DNA of 64,000 nt from JAHEDH01 sp963753285 (GCA_963753285.1 CAVWBT010000001.1:124001-188000), one strand, 5' to 3'. Shown: positions 52,123 through 60,693, counted from the first letter of the stretch. A program made the numbers and translations. The notes: a model not told the origin generated them from the letters alone.

Positions 52123-54006
52123 ATGGGCTGGGGAGTCGGGTGGCAGGATCGACTGAGATATCGCTTCGACCGCCTGCTGGCGCGCGGGTCGGCGGCAACG
52201 ATCATCTGGGTGGTCGGGTTGGCGATCTTCCTTGCGCTGATCGGTGGCGCCATCTTCTGGACCCTCGATCTGGAGTTCGACGGCCAGCGAGGCCCCGCTG
52301 AATCGTTCTGGCAGGCGTTCCTGATCGCCATCGGGAGCGGCGGCATCCTCGATGACGGGTGGGGGCCACGACTCGTGACCTTCACATTCGTCTTCGCCGG
52401 CGTCTTCCTGACCGGATCGCTGATCGGCGTGCTCGTCGCCGCCGTCAACAAGCGAGTCGACGAACTGCGCCGAGGTCGGGGCCGCGTGCTCGAATCGGGC
52501 CACACGGTCGTGGCAGGCTGGTCGCCCAGACTCATGGCCGTGCTCGACGAGCTTCTCGAAGAGAACCCGGCCAAGAGGGGCGTCACGGTCGTCGTGCTCG
52601 CCGACCGGGACAAACAGGAGATGGAGGACGCCTTTCGGGCGCGCCATCGTGGCCCAGACCGGAACAGGGTCCTGTTCCGCAGCGGCGATCCGACCAGCCG
52701 GGCGGATCTGGAATTGGTGGGTGTCGATCAGGCGAGGGCGGTCATCGTGCTCTCCGAAGGGAGCTTCGTCGATGCAACCGCGGTCCGGCGTTCGCTCGCC
52801 GCTCACACCGTCGAACCAGACGACGCCCACGTGGTGGTCGAGATCGGCAATCCACGAGTGGCACGCTCCCTCTCGGCGGCGACATCCGGCGAGATCGCCG
52901 TGGTTTCGGTCGAAGACATCGTCGCCGACATGCTTGCCCAGTCGGTGCGTAGAGCACACCTCGCCGCCGTCTTCGATCAACTGCTCTCCTATGGAGGCAG
53001 CGAGTTGTACGTCGTGCCCCCCGGTGCGTTCGTCGGCATGAGATTCGGCGACGCGGTGGTACGTGCCGACGCGATGTCGGTCCTGGGTCTCATCGGCGAC
53101 GAAGGCGTACCGGTGCTGCTTCCAGATCCGAAGCGGGTGATCGGAAAACGGGACCGCCTCGTCGTCGTCGCTGCCGAACCCGGCCCTCCGACTCTCGCAT
53201 CCCCGTCCTTCAACCTGTCTGACTGCGCTCCGGAGGTCCAGCGACCGCTGTGCGCACTGCTGATCGGGTGGAACGAGGCCGCCGGGGGCATGCTCGACCG
53301 CGTAGCGGACTATCTGCCGGTCGGATCGAGAATCGAGGTCCTCGCCGACACGACGCTCCTCGAGGACGGAACCCCTCGGTGGGCGTGGCCCTTCGCCGGA
53401 TCGTTCACACACACCAAACACCAGCCCGAGCATGTGCTGGCAGAGATCGACCAACGTCGACCCGATGTGGTCGTGGTGCTCGGCTATTCGGACGGCATGA
53501 ACCACGCCGAAGCGGACGCGCTGACCCTGCTGACACTCATGACGCTCGACCAGGCCCGGCGTTCACACAGGGTCGACATCGACCGGGTCGTTGCTCAACT
53601 CTTCGATCGCGACCTCGCTCCGCTGGCGGCGAATCACGTAGCAGGCGGGGACTTCGTCATCACCGACGCGCTCGCCAGCCGGTTGCTGGTACATGCCTCC
53701 CGGAATCCGGGGGTCTCGGCGGTGTATCGCGAGCTCTTCGACGCTTCTGGCCCCATCGTGGACCTGTTCGAGGTGTCCAGCGGCGACGTGACCTACGGTT
53801 CGGTCGTGTCCTCACTGTCGGCCGACGGCGTGGTGCCGATCGGTGCGATCCTCGACGGGAAGGTGCTGCTCACTCCACCGCTCGACTCGACGCTCCGCAT
53901 GGGCCCCGACGATCGAATCGTGGCAGTCAGGCCGTCGGCGCTCAGAGAGATCCGAATCGTCATCGAACCGGCAGAGTCGATGGTCGATCGAACCGCCGTC
54001 TCCTGA
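52123..54006 (+). CDS. CASTOR/POLLUX-type ion channel with RCK domains
   Basis: A 627-residue protein. Two membrane helices (about 27-50, 85-110) flank a pore-like segment (SFWQAFLIAIGSGGILDDGW). The first RCK/TrkA-N-like domain follows (GHTVVAGWSPRLMAVLDELL, VVLADRDKQEMEDAF, LFRSGDPTSRADLEL), with a second in the C-half (PLCALLIGWNEAAGGMLDRV). The arrangement matches bacterial relatives of plant CASTOR/POLLUX. It probably conducts K+ or Ca2+ under ligand control. A monocistronic gene on the plus strand. Confidence 0.85.
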   Translation: MGWGVGWQDRLRYRFDRLLARGSAATIIWVVGLAIFLALIGGAIFWTLDLEFDGQRGPAESFWQAFLIAIGSGGILDDGWGPRLVTFTFVFAGVFLTGSLIGVLVAAVNKRVDELRRGRGRVLESGHTVVAGWSPRLMAVLDELLEENPAKRGVTVVVLADRDKQEMEDAFRARHRGPDRNRVLFRSGDPTSRADLELVGVDQARAVIVLSEGSFVDATAVRRSLAAHTVEPDDAHVVVEIGNPRVARSLSAATSGEIAVVSVEDIVADMLAQSVRRAHLAAVFDQLLSYGGSELYVVPPGAFVGMRFGDAVVRADAMSVLGLIGDEGVPVLLPDPKRVIGKRDRLVVVAAEPGPPTLASPSFNLSDCAPEVQRPLCALLIGWNEAAGGMLDRVADYLPVGSRIEVLADTTLLEDGTPRWAWPFAGSFTHTKHQPEHVLAEIDQRRPDVVVVLGYSDGMNHAEADALTLLTLMTLDQARRSHRVDIDRVVAQLFDRDLAPLAANHVAGGDFVITDALASRLLVHASRNPGVSAVYRELFDASGPIVDLFEVSSGDVTYGSVVSSLSADGVVPIGAILDGKVLLTPPLDSTLRMGPDDRIVAVRPSALREIRIVIEPAESMVDRTAVS

Positions 54007-54073
54007 GCGCTGCTCTCTGCGGTCGCGCACCTACGATCGCGTTGTTCATCCCATCCAGAAGAAAGGCTCCGCC

Positions 54074-54508
54074 GTGTCAGAACCCCTGTCCGACGAAGCA
54101 CTCGCGGAGATCTACCGGCTCACCGAGACGATCGCTGTCGTCGGCGCATCCGGCAACCCCGACAAGCCCGCCCACACCATCCCGGCGTATCTGCAGACGC
54201 AGGGCTTTCGAGTCATCCCCGTGAACCCAACGGCCGACGAGGTCCTTGGGGAGCGCACCGTCGTCTCGCTCGCAGACATCTCGGAGCCCGTAGATGTGGT
54301 GAACGTCTTTCGCCCTGCCGCAGAGGCGCCGGGCATCGCCGAGCAGGCGGCCGAGCTCGGTGCCTCGACCCTGTGGCTTCAGTCCGGCATCGAATCCACC
54401 GAGGCGCGAGAGGTCGCCACGGCTCGTGGCCTGACGGTCGTGATGGACACATGCATGGGTGCCACCCACCGACGCCTGATGAAAGCGGGGCTGCTCGGAA
54501 AGCGGTGA
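54074..54508 (+). CDS. CoA-binding domain protein (YccU-like)
   Basis: A 144-residue protein from GTG 54074 with AGAAAGG. It has a Rossmann-type CoA-binding domain: IAVVGASGNPDKPAHTIPAY, GFRVIPVNPTADEVLGERTV, then VVNVFRPAAEAPGIAEQAAE and VVMDTCMGATHRRL. Family size and order match stand-alone CoA-binding proteins. Followed by a terminator hairpin. Confidence 0.85.
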   Translation: MSEPLSDEALAEIYRLTETIAVVGASGNPDKPAHTIPAYLQTQGFRVIPVNPTADEVLGERTVVSLADISEPVDVVNVFRPAAEAPGIAEQAAELGASTLWLQSGIESTEAREVATARGLTVVMDTCMGATHRRLMKAGLLGKR

Positions 54509-54550
54509 GCGACGGCGCGCGACCGCGGCGTGGTGCCGACCACAACGAGA

Positions 54551-54581
54551 AACGCCCCGAGCGTTGTGCTCGGGGCGTTTT
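54551..54581. terminator. Bidirectional intrinsic terminator
   Basis: AACGCCCCGAG, loop CGTTGTG, CTCGGGGCGTTTT. An 11-bp GC-rich stem with T-run on the plus strand and A-run on the other side, placed between the convergent CoA-binding and secreted-protein genes. Confidence 0.9.
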
Positions 54582-54596
54582 GCAGATCGCGTGGAT

Positions 54597-54863
54597 CTAC
54601 GAGTTGGGTCCGCCCTGCTTGACCGAACGCACGTACTCCGCCCAACCACCGAGCCCAGTGGCATACGGGTCTCCGTCGTGGAATTCGAGGGCTGGGACGC
54701 CCTTCGCCTTGAAGCCCGACTGCACGTAGCCCCAGTGGCCGGCGTGGAGTTGGGGGTCGTCGAAGGTGTTGCTGCCCGGCTGTGCAGGCTGCGCGAGTGC
54801 AGCAGTACCCATGGACATGACCAGAGCGAATGTGGCTCCGAGCGTGATGGTCTTCTTCCTCAT
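54597..54863 (-). CDS. Small secreted protein of unknown function
   Basis: The protein is 88 residues from ATG 54863. A Sec signal peptide (KKTITLGATFALVMSMGTAA, cleavage after LAQ or nearby) is followed by a 60-residue mature part containing Trp/Gly/His (LHAGHWGYVQSGFKAKG, GLGGWAEYVRS). No family recognised. A strong terminator follows. Confidence 0.65.
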   Translation of the reverse strand: MRKKTITLGATFALVMSMGTAALAQPAQPGSNTFDDPQLHAGHWGYVQSGFKAKGVPALEFHDGDPYATGLGGWAEYVRSVKQGGPNS

Positions 54864-54999
54864 GTATTGCCCTTTCATCCCTCGCTGCGGGTGCAGCTCG
54901 GAGGGCGTATACCCGACGGGTCGGCGGACAAACCTCGAAGGTCGAAGCCACGGCCTCTATGTGCGCTGCGGTCTCGCCAAAGCCCTGCGGGGCTCAGCG

Positions 55000-55305
55000 C
55001 TAGTCAGGCAGGGGAAGCGGCTGCGCTGCGTCGGGTCCGACGACCGTGGTCCACTCTCGTACCTGCCAGTTTGTCACGAGCCCCTGCAGAACGTAGGGGT
55101 CCGCCTCGGCGAACCGCTCGGCCGCTTCCGGCCCGTCGGATCGGAAGAGCAGAGCCGCTCCGTCTGCCGGATTGGCGAACGCGCCACCGAGGACGAGCTC
55201 ACCGCGGTCCAGGTACGGCTTCACATGCGCAAGATGGGCGGAGCGAAGCGCACCGCGGCGTTCGAGGTAGTTGGGGACATAGTCGTAGAAGAGCAGCCAG
55301 TGCAC
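55000..55305 (-). CDS. YciI-like protein
   Basis: The protein is 101 residues from GTG 55305 with AGAGG upstream. HWLLFYDYVPNYLERRGALR and AHVKPYLDRGELVLGGAFAN match the YCII domain with its His/Asp pair, and FAEADPYVLQGLVTNWQVRE closes the fold. Members may be small peroxidases or dehydrochlorinase-like; role unknown. Confidence 0.8.
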   Translation of the reverse strand: MHWLLFYDYVPNYLERRGALRSAHLAHVKPYLDRGELVLGGAFANPADGAALLFRSDGPEAAERFAEADPYVLQGLVTNWQVREWTTVVGPDAAQPLPLPD

Positions 55306-55513
55306 CGTGAGCCTCTGAGTCGGCGGTCGCCAACGCACCATACCGGTTCGACGATGGGCGTCGATACCGAATGAATGCACCCGACCCACGCCACCCGCTG
55401 CGCATCTCGGTTCGCGGATCAGCTCGGAGACCGGGACCGCTGTGACCAAAGACCCGGCCAACCCGATCCGTCGACGCATAGGCTCCGAGAGAGACCCACC
55501 GTCGGGAGGCGTG

Positions 55514-57130
55514 ATGCGCGACCTGAACATGCACGGCATCGATCAGAGGAATGTCGTTCACTGGGACCCCTCCACACCCGAGCTCTACGAAGCCACCCTC
55601 CGCCGCGGCGAGGGCGAGCTGGCTCACAAAGGCCCTCTGGTGGTGGAGACGGTGCCGTACACGGGACGCAGCCCGAAGGACAAGTACGTCGTGCGGGAAC
55701 CCGAGACCGAACAGGACATCTGGTGGGGGGACGTCAATCACCCGATGGAACCCGAGGTCTACACGCGCCTCTACGACAAGGTGACGGCGTATCTCGGTGA
55801 GAAGGAGCTGTTCATCCAGGACATGTACGCCGGAGCGGACCCGAAGAACCGACTGTCGATCAGGGCGATCACGGAAAGCCCGTGGCACTCGCTGTTCTGC
55901 CGCAACATGTTCATTCTTCCGCGTGTCGCCAGGCGGTTCGATGCTCCGCCCGCAACGATGGACGTGTCGGATGTGATCGAGCCGTTCGTCCCCGACTTCA
56001 CGATCGTTCACGCCCCTCACTTCAAGGCGAATCCGGAGGTCGACGGCACCCGGAGCGAGGTGTTCATCTGCATCAGCTTCGAGCACAAGGTGCTGTTGAT
56101 CGGAGGATCCACCTATGCAGGTGAGATGAAGAAGTCGGTGTTCTCGGTGATGAACTACCTCCTTCCCAAGCGAAACGTCCTCTCGATGCATGCCTCGGCG
56201 ACGGTCGGCCGCGAACGCGGCGACTCGGCCGTCATCTTCGGCCTGTCCGGGACCGGGAAGACGACGCTGGCTACAGACCCTGCCCGCCTCATGGTCGGCG
56301 ACGACGAGATCGGCTGGGGCGCCGACGGCGTCTTCAACATCGAAGGCGGTTCGTACGCCAAGACGATCAATCTCTCCGCCGAGGACGAGCCGCTCATCTT
56401 CCAGGCCTGCAACCAGTTCGAGACCATTCTCGAGAACGTCGTGCTCAACCCGGGCCGGATGGCAGTGTGGACCGACGGGTCCAAGACCGAGAACACCCGG
56501 TGCGCCTATCCGCTCAAGCACCTGCCAAACGCCGAGCCTTCGATGATGGGTCCGCATCCGGAGAACATCGTGCTCCTGTCGGCCGACGCCTTCGGCGTGC
56601 TTCCGCCGATCGCCAGGCTCACCCGCGAGCAAGCGATGTACTACTTCGTCAGTGGATACACGGCCAAGCTGGCTGGGACCGAGCGTGGTGTCACCGAACC
56701 GTCGGCGACCTTCTCGCCGTGCTTCGGTGCCCCGTTCCTTCCGCTCCCACCGTCGTACTACGCCGATGTGCTCGCAGGGAAGATCGACGAACACGACTGC
56801 CGCGTCTGGATGATCAACACTGGATGGACCGGCGGCCCATCCGGGGTCGGCTCCAGGATCCGAATCCCCTACACCAGGGCGATGCTCAACGCAGCGCTGG
56901 AAGGGAGACTCGACGACGTCGAGTACGCCGAAGATCCCATCTTCAACCTGATGGTGCCGACCGACGTTCCAGGCGTCCCGCAGGAGCTGTTGCAGCCCCG
57001 CCTCACGTGGGACGACAAGGACGCCTTCGACGCCCAGGCGAGAAAGCTGGCAAGCATGTTCATCGAGAACTTCAAGCAGTACGCCGACGGCGTCCCCGAC
57101 GCAGTTGTTGAGTCCGGCCCACGGGGCTGA
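55514..57130 (+). CDS. pckA: Phosphoenolpyruvate carboxykinase (ATP)
   Basis: The protein is 538 residues from ATG 55514, behind GGGAGGCG. The ATP-type enzyme is identified by VPYTGRSPKDKYVVRE, the kinase loop IFGLSGTGKTTLATDP, DDEIGWGADGVFNIEGG and MINTGWTGGPSGVGSRI. Metal-binding His/Lys/Asp lie in MKKSVFSVMNYLLPKRNVLS. It converts oxaloacetate to phosphoenolpyruvate in gluconeogenesis. Many actinobacteria use the GTP type, so the ATP type is a useful taxonomic clue. Convergent neighbours are degenerate. Confidence 0.95.
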   Translation: MRDLNMHGIDQRNVVHWDPSTPELYEATLRRGEGELAHKGPLVVETVPYTGRSPKDKYVVREPETEQDIWWGDVNHPMEPEVYTRLYDKVTAYLGEKELFIQDMYAGADPKNRLSIRAITESPWHSLFCRNMFILPRVARRFDAPPATMDVSDVIEPFVPDFTIVHAPHFKANPEVDGTRSEVFICISFEHKVLLIGGSTYAGEMKKSVFSVMNYLLPKRNVLSMHASATVGRERGDSAVIFGLSGTGKTTLATDPARLMVGDDEIGWGADGVFNIEGGSYAKTINLSAEDEPLIFQACNQFETILENVVLNPGRMAVWTDGSKTENTRCAYPLKHLPNAEPSMMGPHPENIVLLSADAFGVLPPIARLTREQAMYYFVSGYTAKLAGTERGVTEPSATFSPCFGAPFLPLPPSYYADVLAGKIDEHDCRVWMINTGWTGGPSGVGSRIRIPYTRAMLNAALEGRLDDVEYAEDPIFNLMVPTDVPGVPQELLQPRLTWDDKDAFDAQARKLASMFIENFKQYADGVPDAVVESGPRG

Positions 57131-57321
57131 GCTCCGGGGCAGTTGCACCTGCGGGTGCGACAATCGTTGGGAAGGTGCGGGATTCGCCTGAACGACCGCC
57201 GGAGCCACCCCGGAATCGCGTCCTGACCTGTGATCTTCCAACGGTTGGTTCGTGTTGCCAACGGTTGTTTCCGGTCGTACGCGGCCCGGTCGTAGCCCAA
57301 AGGTCCACCACTCAGCGGTGA

Positions 57322-57665
57322 GTCGAGCCTGGCCTCGAACTCGGCCGGCGGGATCACAGGACGGTCCTGCTCGACCCACTCGAGCAGATCGTCATCACCG
57401 CTCACAACGAAGTCGGCGAGGTGAGCGCGGGCGAGGTGGATCACGTAGTCAGCGTCGGGGCCTCGGGTCAGTGCGGGACCGGGAGCCGGGTCGGGTTGCA
57501 CGTCAGCCACCGTGGCGAGCGCCTCGGGGTACTGCTCGGCACTCTGAGTGATATCCACCTCTGTAGGCGTGGCCGCTCGGTCAACACGCTTCGCACTTCT
57601 CCGAACCGTCGACCGCAGATCACCAACTCGAAGGTCTCATCCCGCAACCAGGCTTGTAATCAGGC
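57322..57665 (-). pseudogene. Degenerate PIN-family toxin, duplicate of 59003-59413
   Basis: Reads AWLRDETFELVICGRRFGEV, SVLTERPRLQRWIS in one frame, then shifts near 57545 into SAEQYPEALATVADVQPDPA, DYVIHLARAHLADFVVSGDD. Both parts align with the intact PIN gene at 59003-59413, but the first 30 or so residues with the leading Asp (VLDANVL) are missing. Downstream flanks are also homologous (57217-57321 versus 58905-59003). Confidence 0.75.
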
Positions 57666-57828
57666 TTGGGCGCGCGATCGTGGTCTTCTTCGGACTGGCA
57701 GGCAGCTGACTGACCCAATCCTCGACGTACCGTTCCCGGACACTCTGCCAATGCTCGTTCAGGTACCAGAATTGGTGATCGGCGTGGGTCTTCCCATAGG
57801 CGATCGGGTGTGGCACAATTGTGGCCAT
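57637..57828 (-). CDS. Uncertain fragment facing the RelE-type antitoxin
   Basis: A frame from ATG 57828 reads IAYGKTHADHQFWYLNEHWQ, SVRERYVEDWVSQLPASPKK, which looks like real protein. The tail runs into the PIN remnant. It may be the start of a gene cut by the PIN duplication. No family known. Confidence 0.3.
   Translation of the reverse strand: MATIVPHPIAYGKTHADHQFWYLNEHWQSVRERYVEDWVSQLPASPKKTTIARPSLITSLVAG
57814..57823. promoter_or_regulatory. Palindrome at the antitoxin start, candidate operator
   Basis: CACAATTGTG is a perfect 10-bp palindrome 4 to 13 bases upstream of ATG 57827. Antitoxins of this type usually bind such a site to repress their own operon. No good Shine-Dalgarno is present, so the mRNA may be leaderless. 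Confidence 0.5.
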
Positions 57829-58096
57829 GTCAAGTGAATCGTTGCGAACTGTGCGGGACCGCTTCTCGGAGTTCATCGAACGCGTCCAAGCACACCACGA
57901 GCGTGTCGTTGTGACCAAGAACGGGACGCCGGCCGCCGTACTCATCAGCCCTGAGGACCTCGAATCACTGGAAGAGACCCTTGCGGTTCTGGGTGACTCT
58001 GATGCAGTGGCCGACCTCGTCGAGGCCCACCGCGCCTATCTCGAAGGCGACGTGGTGCGCGGGGTCGACGCCGTCAAGTCTCTCCGGCCCCGGTGA
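57827..58096 (+). CDS. Phd/YefM-type antitoxin
   Basis: An 89-residue protein. TVRDRFSEFIERVQAHHERV, VVTKNGTPAAVLISPEDLES is the Phd/YefM fold, followed by a helical toxin-binding tail (ADLVEAHRAYLEGDVVRGVD). It overlaps the RelE toxin gene by 4 bases and neutralises it. Confidence 0.88.
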   Translation: MSSESLRTVRDRFSEFIERVQAHHERVVVTKNGTPAAVLISPEDLESLEETLAVLGDSDAVADLVEAHRAYLEGDVVRGVDAVKSLRPR

Positions 58097-58371
58097 CCGA
58101 ACCCCGGTACGGGATCGTCGTTACTTCGCCCGCCGCGCGAGCGATCCGCGAGACGCTGCCTGAGGCAGTGGCGTTCGCTGTCATCGACTTCATCACCGGA
58201 CCGCTGCTCGACAACCCGCGGCGGGTGGGCGCCCCGCTCCGCAACGAACTGGAGGGCGTCTGGAGCGCCCGACGCGGCACCTACCGCATCCTCTACCGCA
58301 TCGACGACGACCGGCGAGAAGTCATCGTGCTCCGTGTCGGGCACCGCCGCGACATCTACCGGACACGCTGA
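58093..58371 (+). CDS. RelE/ParE-type toxin
   Basis: A 92-residue protein starting at GTG 58093 in the antitoxin stop (GTGA). RelE fold: YGIVVTSPAARAIRETLP, RVGAPLRNELEGVWSARRGT, YRILYRIDDDRREVIVLRVG, HRRDIYR. Likely a ribosome-dependent mRNA interferase. The pair looks intact. Confidence 0.88.
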   Translation: MTEPRYGIVVTSPAARAIRETLPEAVAFAVIDFITGPLLDNPRRVGAPLRNELEGVWSARRGTYRILYRIDDDRREVIVLRVGHRRDIYRTR

Positions 58372-58382
58372 CCAACCGGTAC

Positions 58383-58771
58383 GTGCCGTTTCCGAGACAC
58401 AGCCGTCAGCCGATCGACGTGATTGCGGTTCAGTCGGAGGTGGTTGTCACTTCGCTGCCGATGTTGAAGACGGCGATCTCACCAGTCGGCCCCGGCGATC
58501 CGCTCGATCCCAACACGATCGAGACATCCCCCGCCGCCGTACACCGTCATTCCTGGCTCAACGACCTGGCCATCCTCGAGTCGCACCCCAGCAGGATCGG
58601 ACCTCCACGAGGTTCCAGCCGGCCACACGAGTTGATATTGGACGCTCCCGTGTTCGAGGAGTAGACATCGACCACCTCATCCACCGACTCGACCACATCA
58701 AGGCTCGAACTCCCGCAGCCCAGACGCGGCCCAACGACCGGACACGAGGAATCGACCTCGGCGGCAGATGA
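58383..58771 (+). pseudogene. Gene remnant sharing a 3' end with 59947-60561
   Basis: One frame (58383-58664) reads MLKTAISPVGPGDPLDPNTI and HELILDAPVFEE then stops. In the next frame VDIDHLIHRLDHIKARTPAA continues to a stop at 58771. The last about 45 codons match the end of the broken gene at 59947-60561. The original function is not recognisable. Confidence 0.4.
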
Positions 58772-58861
58772 CAGAAACCCCCGTGATCACGGGGGTTTCC
58801 GAATGGTGGGAGTGGAGCTGGCGGCGGGATTCGAACCCGCGACCTGCTGATTACAAATCAG
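58726..58861 (+). repeat. Left copy of a 136-bp direct repeat with tRNA-Thr 3' half
   Basis: Identical or nearly so to 60516-60651 (offset 1790). It holds a gene 3' end, a terminator and the 3' half of tRNA-Thr (58813-58861, from the anticodon loop to CCA). Divergence grows leftwards to about 58666. The tRNA half ends abruptly at 58861 and cannot be functional. Confidence 0.92.
58775..58799. terminator. Palindromic terminator, left copy
   Basis: GAAACCCCCGTGATCACGGGGGTTTC forms a perfect palindrome with A/T ends, able to terminate in both directions. Confidence 0.85.
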
Positions 58862-59002
58862 TGCGGATGAGGTCCCTGACCTCGGGTTTCACCCAAGAAC
58901 TGTGTTCTGACCTGCGGTTTTTCTACTTGTTGGTTTGTGTCGCCACCGGTGGGTTCTAGTCGTCCCGCGGCCCAGCCGCGGCCCAGAGGTGACCACTCGG
59001 AG

Positions 59003-59413
59003 CTAACTCAGCCTCACCTCGAACTCGGCAGGCGCAATCACGGGAGGCTCCTGCTCGGCCCACTCGAGAAGATCGTCATCACCACTCACAACGAAGTCGG
59101 CGTGGTGAGAGCGGGCGAGGTGGATTACGTAGTCGTCGTCTGGGTCTCTCGTCAGTGCAGGCCCAGGTGCCGGGTCCGGCTGCACATCAGCCAACGTGGC
59201 CAACGTCGTGACATACTGCTCGGCTCTCTCGAGCGATATCCACTTCCGCAGGCGTGGCCGCTCGGTCAAAACGCTCCGCACTTCGCCCAGCAGCCGAATG
59301 CAGATCACCAACTCGAAGGTCTCATCCCGCAGCCAAGCCTGCACGATTCTGTGCGAGGGACCCCGGGCGATCGCTGCCGAGACCAACACATTGGCGTCGA
59401 GCACAGCCCGCAT
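59003..59413 (-). CDS. PIN-family toxin
   Basis: The protein is 136 residues from ATG 59413. PIN domain with Asp ligands in AVLDANVLVSAAIARG, the middle Glu in LLGEVRSVLTERPRLR, and ALTRDPDDDYVIHLARSHHA, then DFVVSGDDDLLEW. A VapC-like endoribonuclease of the COG1569 group is likely. The antitoxin gene ends 9 bases upstream. A degenerate duplicate lies 1.7 kb to the left. Confidence 0.88.
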   Translation of the reverse strand: MRAVLDANVLVSAAIARGPSHRIVQAWLRDETFELVICIRLLGEVRSVLTERPRLRKWISLERAEQYVTTLATLADVQPDPAPGPALTRDPDDDYVIHLARSHHADFVVSGDDDLLEWAEQEPPVIAPAEFEVRLS

Positions 59414-59422
59414 CCGAAAGGC

Positions 59423-59740
59423 TCAGGACCCCGAGGATCGTCGCCGGCGCCGGACCCGACTGACCTCTTCGGTAGCAATCCGCATTGCCTCGTCCTCACC
59501 GAGGTCAGACCCGGCCGCGCCCTCGTCGAGCACGCGTCGCTCCTCGTGCGTGTAGTACTCCCACGCAGACTGACGCGACATCCCCAGACTCTCACCGATC
59601 TGGTCCCAAGTGGCACCTTCACGGCGTGCCGCCTCTACTCGCTCACGACGTAGCGCTTCGAGCTCCACATCAGCCCGCGACAGCTCTCGCAACGCCGCGA
59701 GCGGATCCGCCGGCAAGGACTCGACACCAATCACCTTCAT
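59423..59740 (-). CDS. HTH antitoxin of the PIN pair
   Basis: The protein is 105 residues from ATG 59740. An N-terminal helical part (PLAALRELSRADVELEALRR) leads to an HTH (EGATWDQIGESLGMSRQSAW EYY). An acidic/Arg-rich tail probably wraps the toxin. The start codon lies 3 bases from a perfect palindrome. Confidence 0.8.
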   Translation of the reverse strand: MKVIGVESLPADPLAALRELSRADVELEALRRERVEAARREGATWDQIGESLGMSRQSAWEYYTHEERRVLDEGAAGSDLGEDEAMRIATEEVSRVRRRRRSSGS

Positions 59741-59743
59741 ATC

Positions 59744-59761
59744 TGTCAGGATAACCTGACA
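59744..59761. promoter_or_regulatory. Operator palindrome of the PIN toxin-antitoxin operon
   Basis: TGTCAGG-ATAA-CCTGACA, a perfect 7-bp inverted repeat placed immediately before the antitoxin ATG. Position and symmetry fit autorepression by the HTH antitoxin. The near absence of a leader suggests a leaderless transcript. Confidence 0.7.
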
Positions 59762-59946
59762 AGCCCTCATTCCGCAAGGGCGATCTTGGAAGTGGCGACC
59801 GGGTCGATTCGCGGGTCGTTCCTGCTGCGGCGAACAGCCAAATGGCAACGTTACAGCTCGCTGAGTTCAGTATGTCGAAGGCTGTCGACCTCCGATATCG
59901 GTGGTTCCGGGCATGGCATTTGGTGCGCTGGCTCCCGAGCAGCTGA

Positions 59947-60561
59947 GTGCGTATCGTGCGCAAAGCTATGGGAGACGAGCGACCGGATGAGGAAACCGCC
60001 CGGACCTTGATGTCCCGAGCACTCGGCGTAGCGATCGATCAGTACGACGACGGCTCCAGTCCCGCCATGTTCGACTTCCGGTTTCTACTGGATGACGGGC
60101 AGCTCTGTGCCGCCGAGATGACCACGGTGACCGACGAAGACTCACGTGCTTGGCAGTCCCAAGGCCGTCGCGAGCAGAGAATTGCCGAGTCGAGGCTGCA
60201 GTGGATTGTCCAGAGTCGCGGACGCAACATTCGATTCAAGGAGATGCTTCACTACCTTTAGATCGCAGCGCCGTTACTCGAAGCTAGTGGCTTTCGTGAC
60301 CCACGTGACGTGCCTTCGTCTCATTCACTCGTCGAAAGTGAGGCAGTCCGGTGGCTACGCCAGGCGGCCGTTCGCGTGTTCGGTGTTGCGGCGAGCATCC
60401 ACAACCAAGGCCGCGTCTATCCGACCATCGACCCGGCGGGGGCCTTCAGCTCCGACATCGACGACCTCATCCGCCGACTCGATGACATCCGGGCTCGAAC
60501 TCCCGCGGCCCAGCCGCGGCCCAACGACCGGACACGAGGAATCGACCTCGGCGGCAGATGA
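59947..60561 (+). pseudogene. Unknown gene with an in-frame TAG
   Basis: One frame from GTG 59947 (or ATG 59968) to TGA 60561 is broken only by TAG at 60259. Before the stop: MFDFRFLLDDGQLCAAEMTT and RLQWIVQSRGRNIRFKEML. After it: IAAPLLEASGFRDPRDVPSS, VRWLRQAAVRVFGVAASIHN. Both halves read as one 204-codon soluble protein. The last 45 codons match the remnant ending at 58771. No known family. Confidence 0.5.
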
Positions 60562-60651
60562 CAGAAACCCCCGTGATCACGGGGGTTTCCGAATGGTGGG
60601 AGTGGAGCTGGCGGCGGGATTCGAACCCGCGACCTGCTGATTACAAATCAG
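60516..60651 (+). repeat. Right copy of the 136-bp direct repeat, at the intact tRNA-Thr
   Basis: Partner of 58726-58861. The repeat ends inside the tRNA anticodon arm (60651); to its right the tRNA continues intact. The 1.79-kb interval between the copies contains the PIN pair and the broken unknown gene. Confidence 0.92.
60565..60589. terminator. Palindromic terminator of tRNA-Thr, right copy
   Basis: The same palindrome as at 58775, 14 bases beyond the tRNA 3' end on the minus strand. Confidence 0.85.
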
Positions 60652-60679
60652 CTGCTCTGGCCAACTGAGCTACACCAGC
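60603..60679 (-). tRNA. tRNA-Thr (anticodon UGU)
   Basis: Minus-strand cloverleaf: acceptor GCTGGTG/CGCCAGC, D arm GCTCAGTTGGCCAGAGC, anticodon arm GCTGA-TTTGTAA-TCAGC (TGT), T arm GCGGG-TTCGAAT-CCCGC, then T and an encoded CCA. The 3' half is duplicated at 58813-58861. Confidence 0.95.
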
Positions 60680-60693
60680 GTGATGGGAGAAAT

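Noticed and set aside
58813..58861. Second tRNA-Thr gene
   Set aside because: Only the 3' half from the anticodon loop is present; the acceptor 5' strand and D arm are missing.
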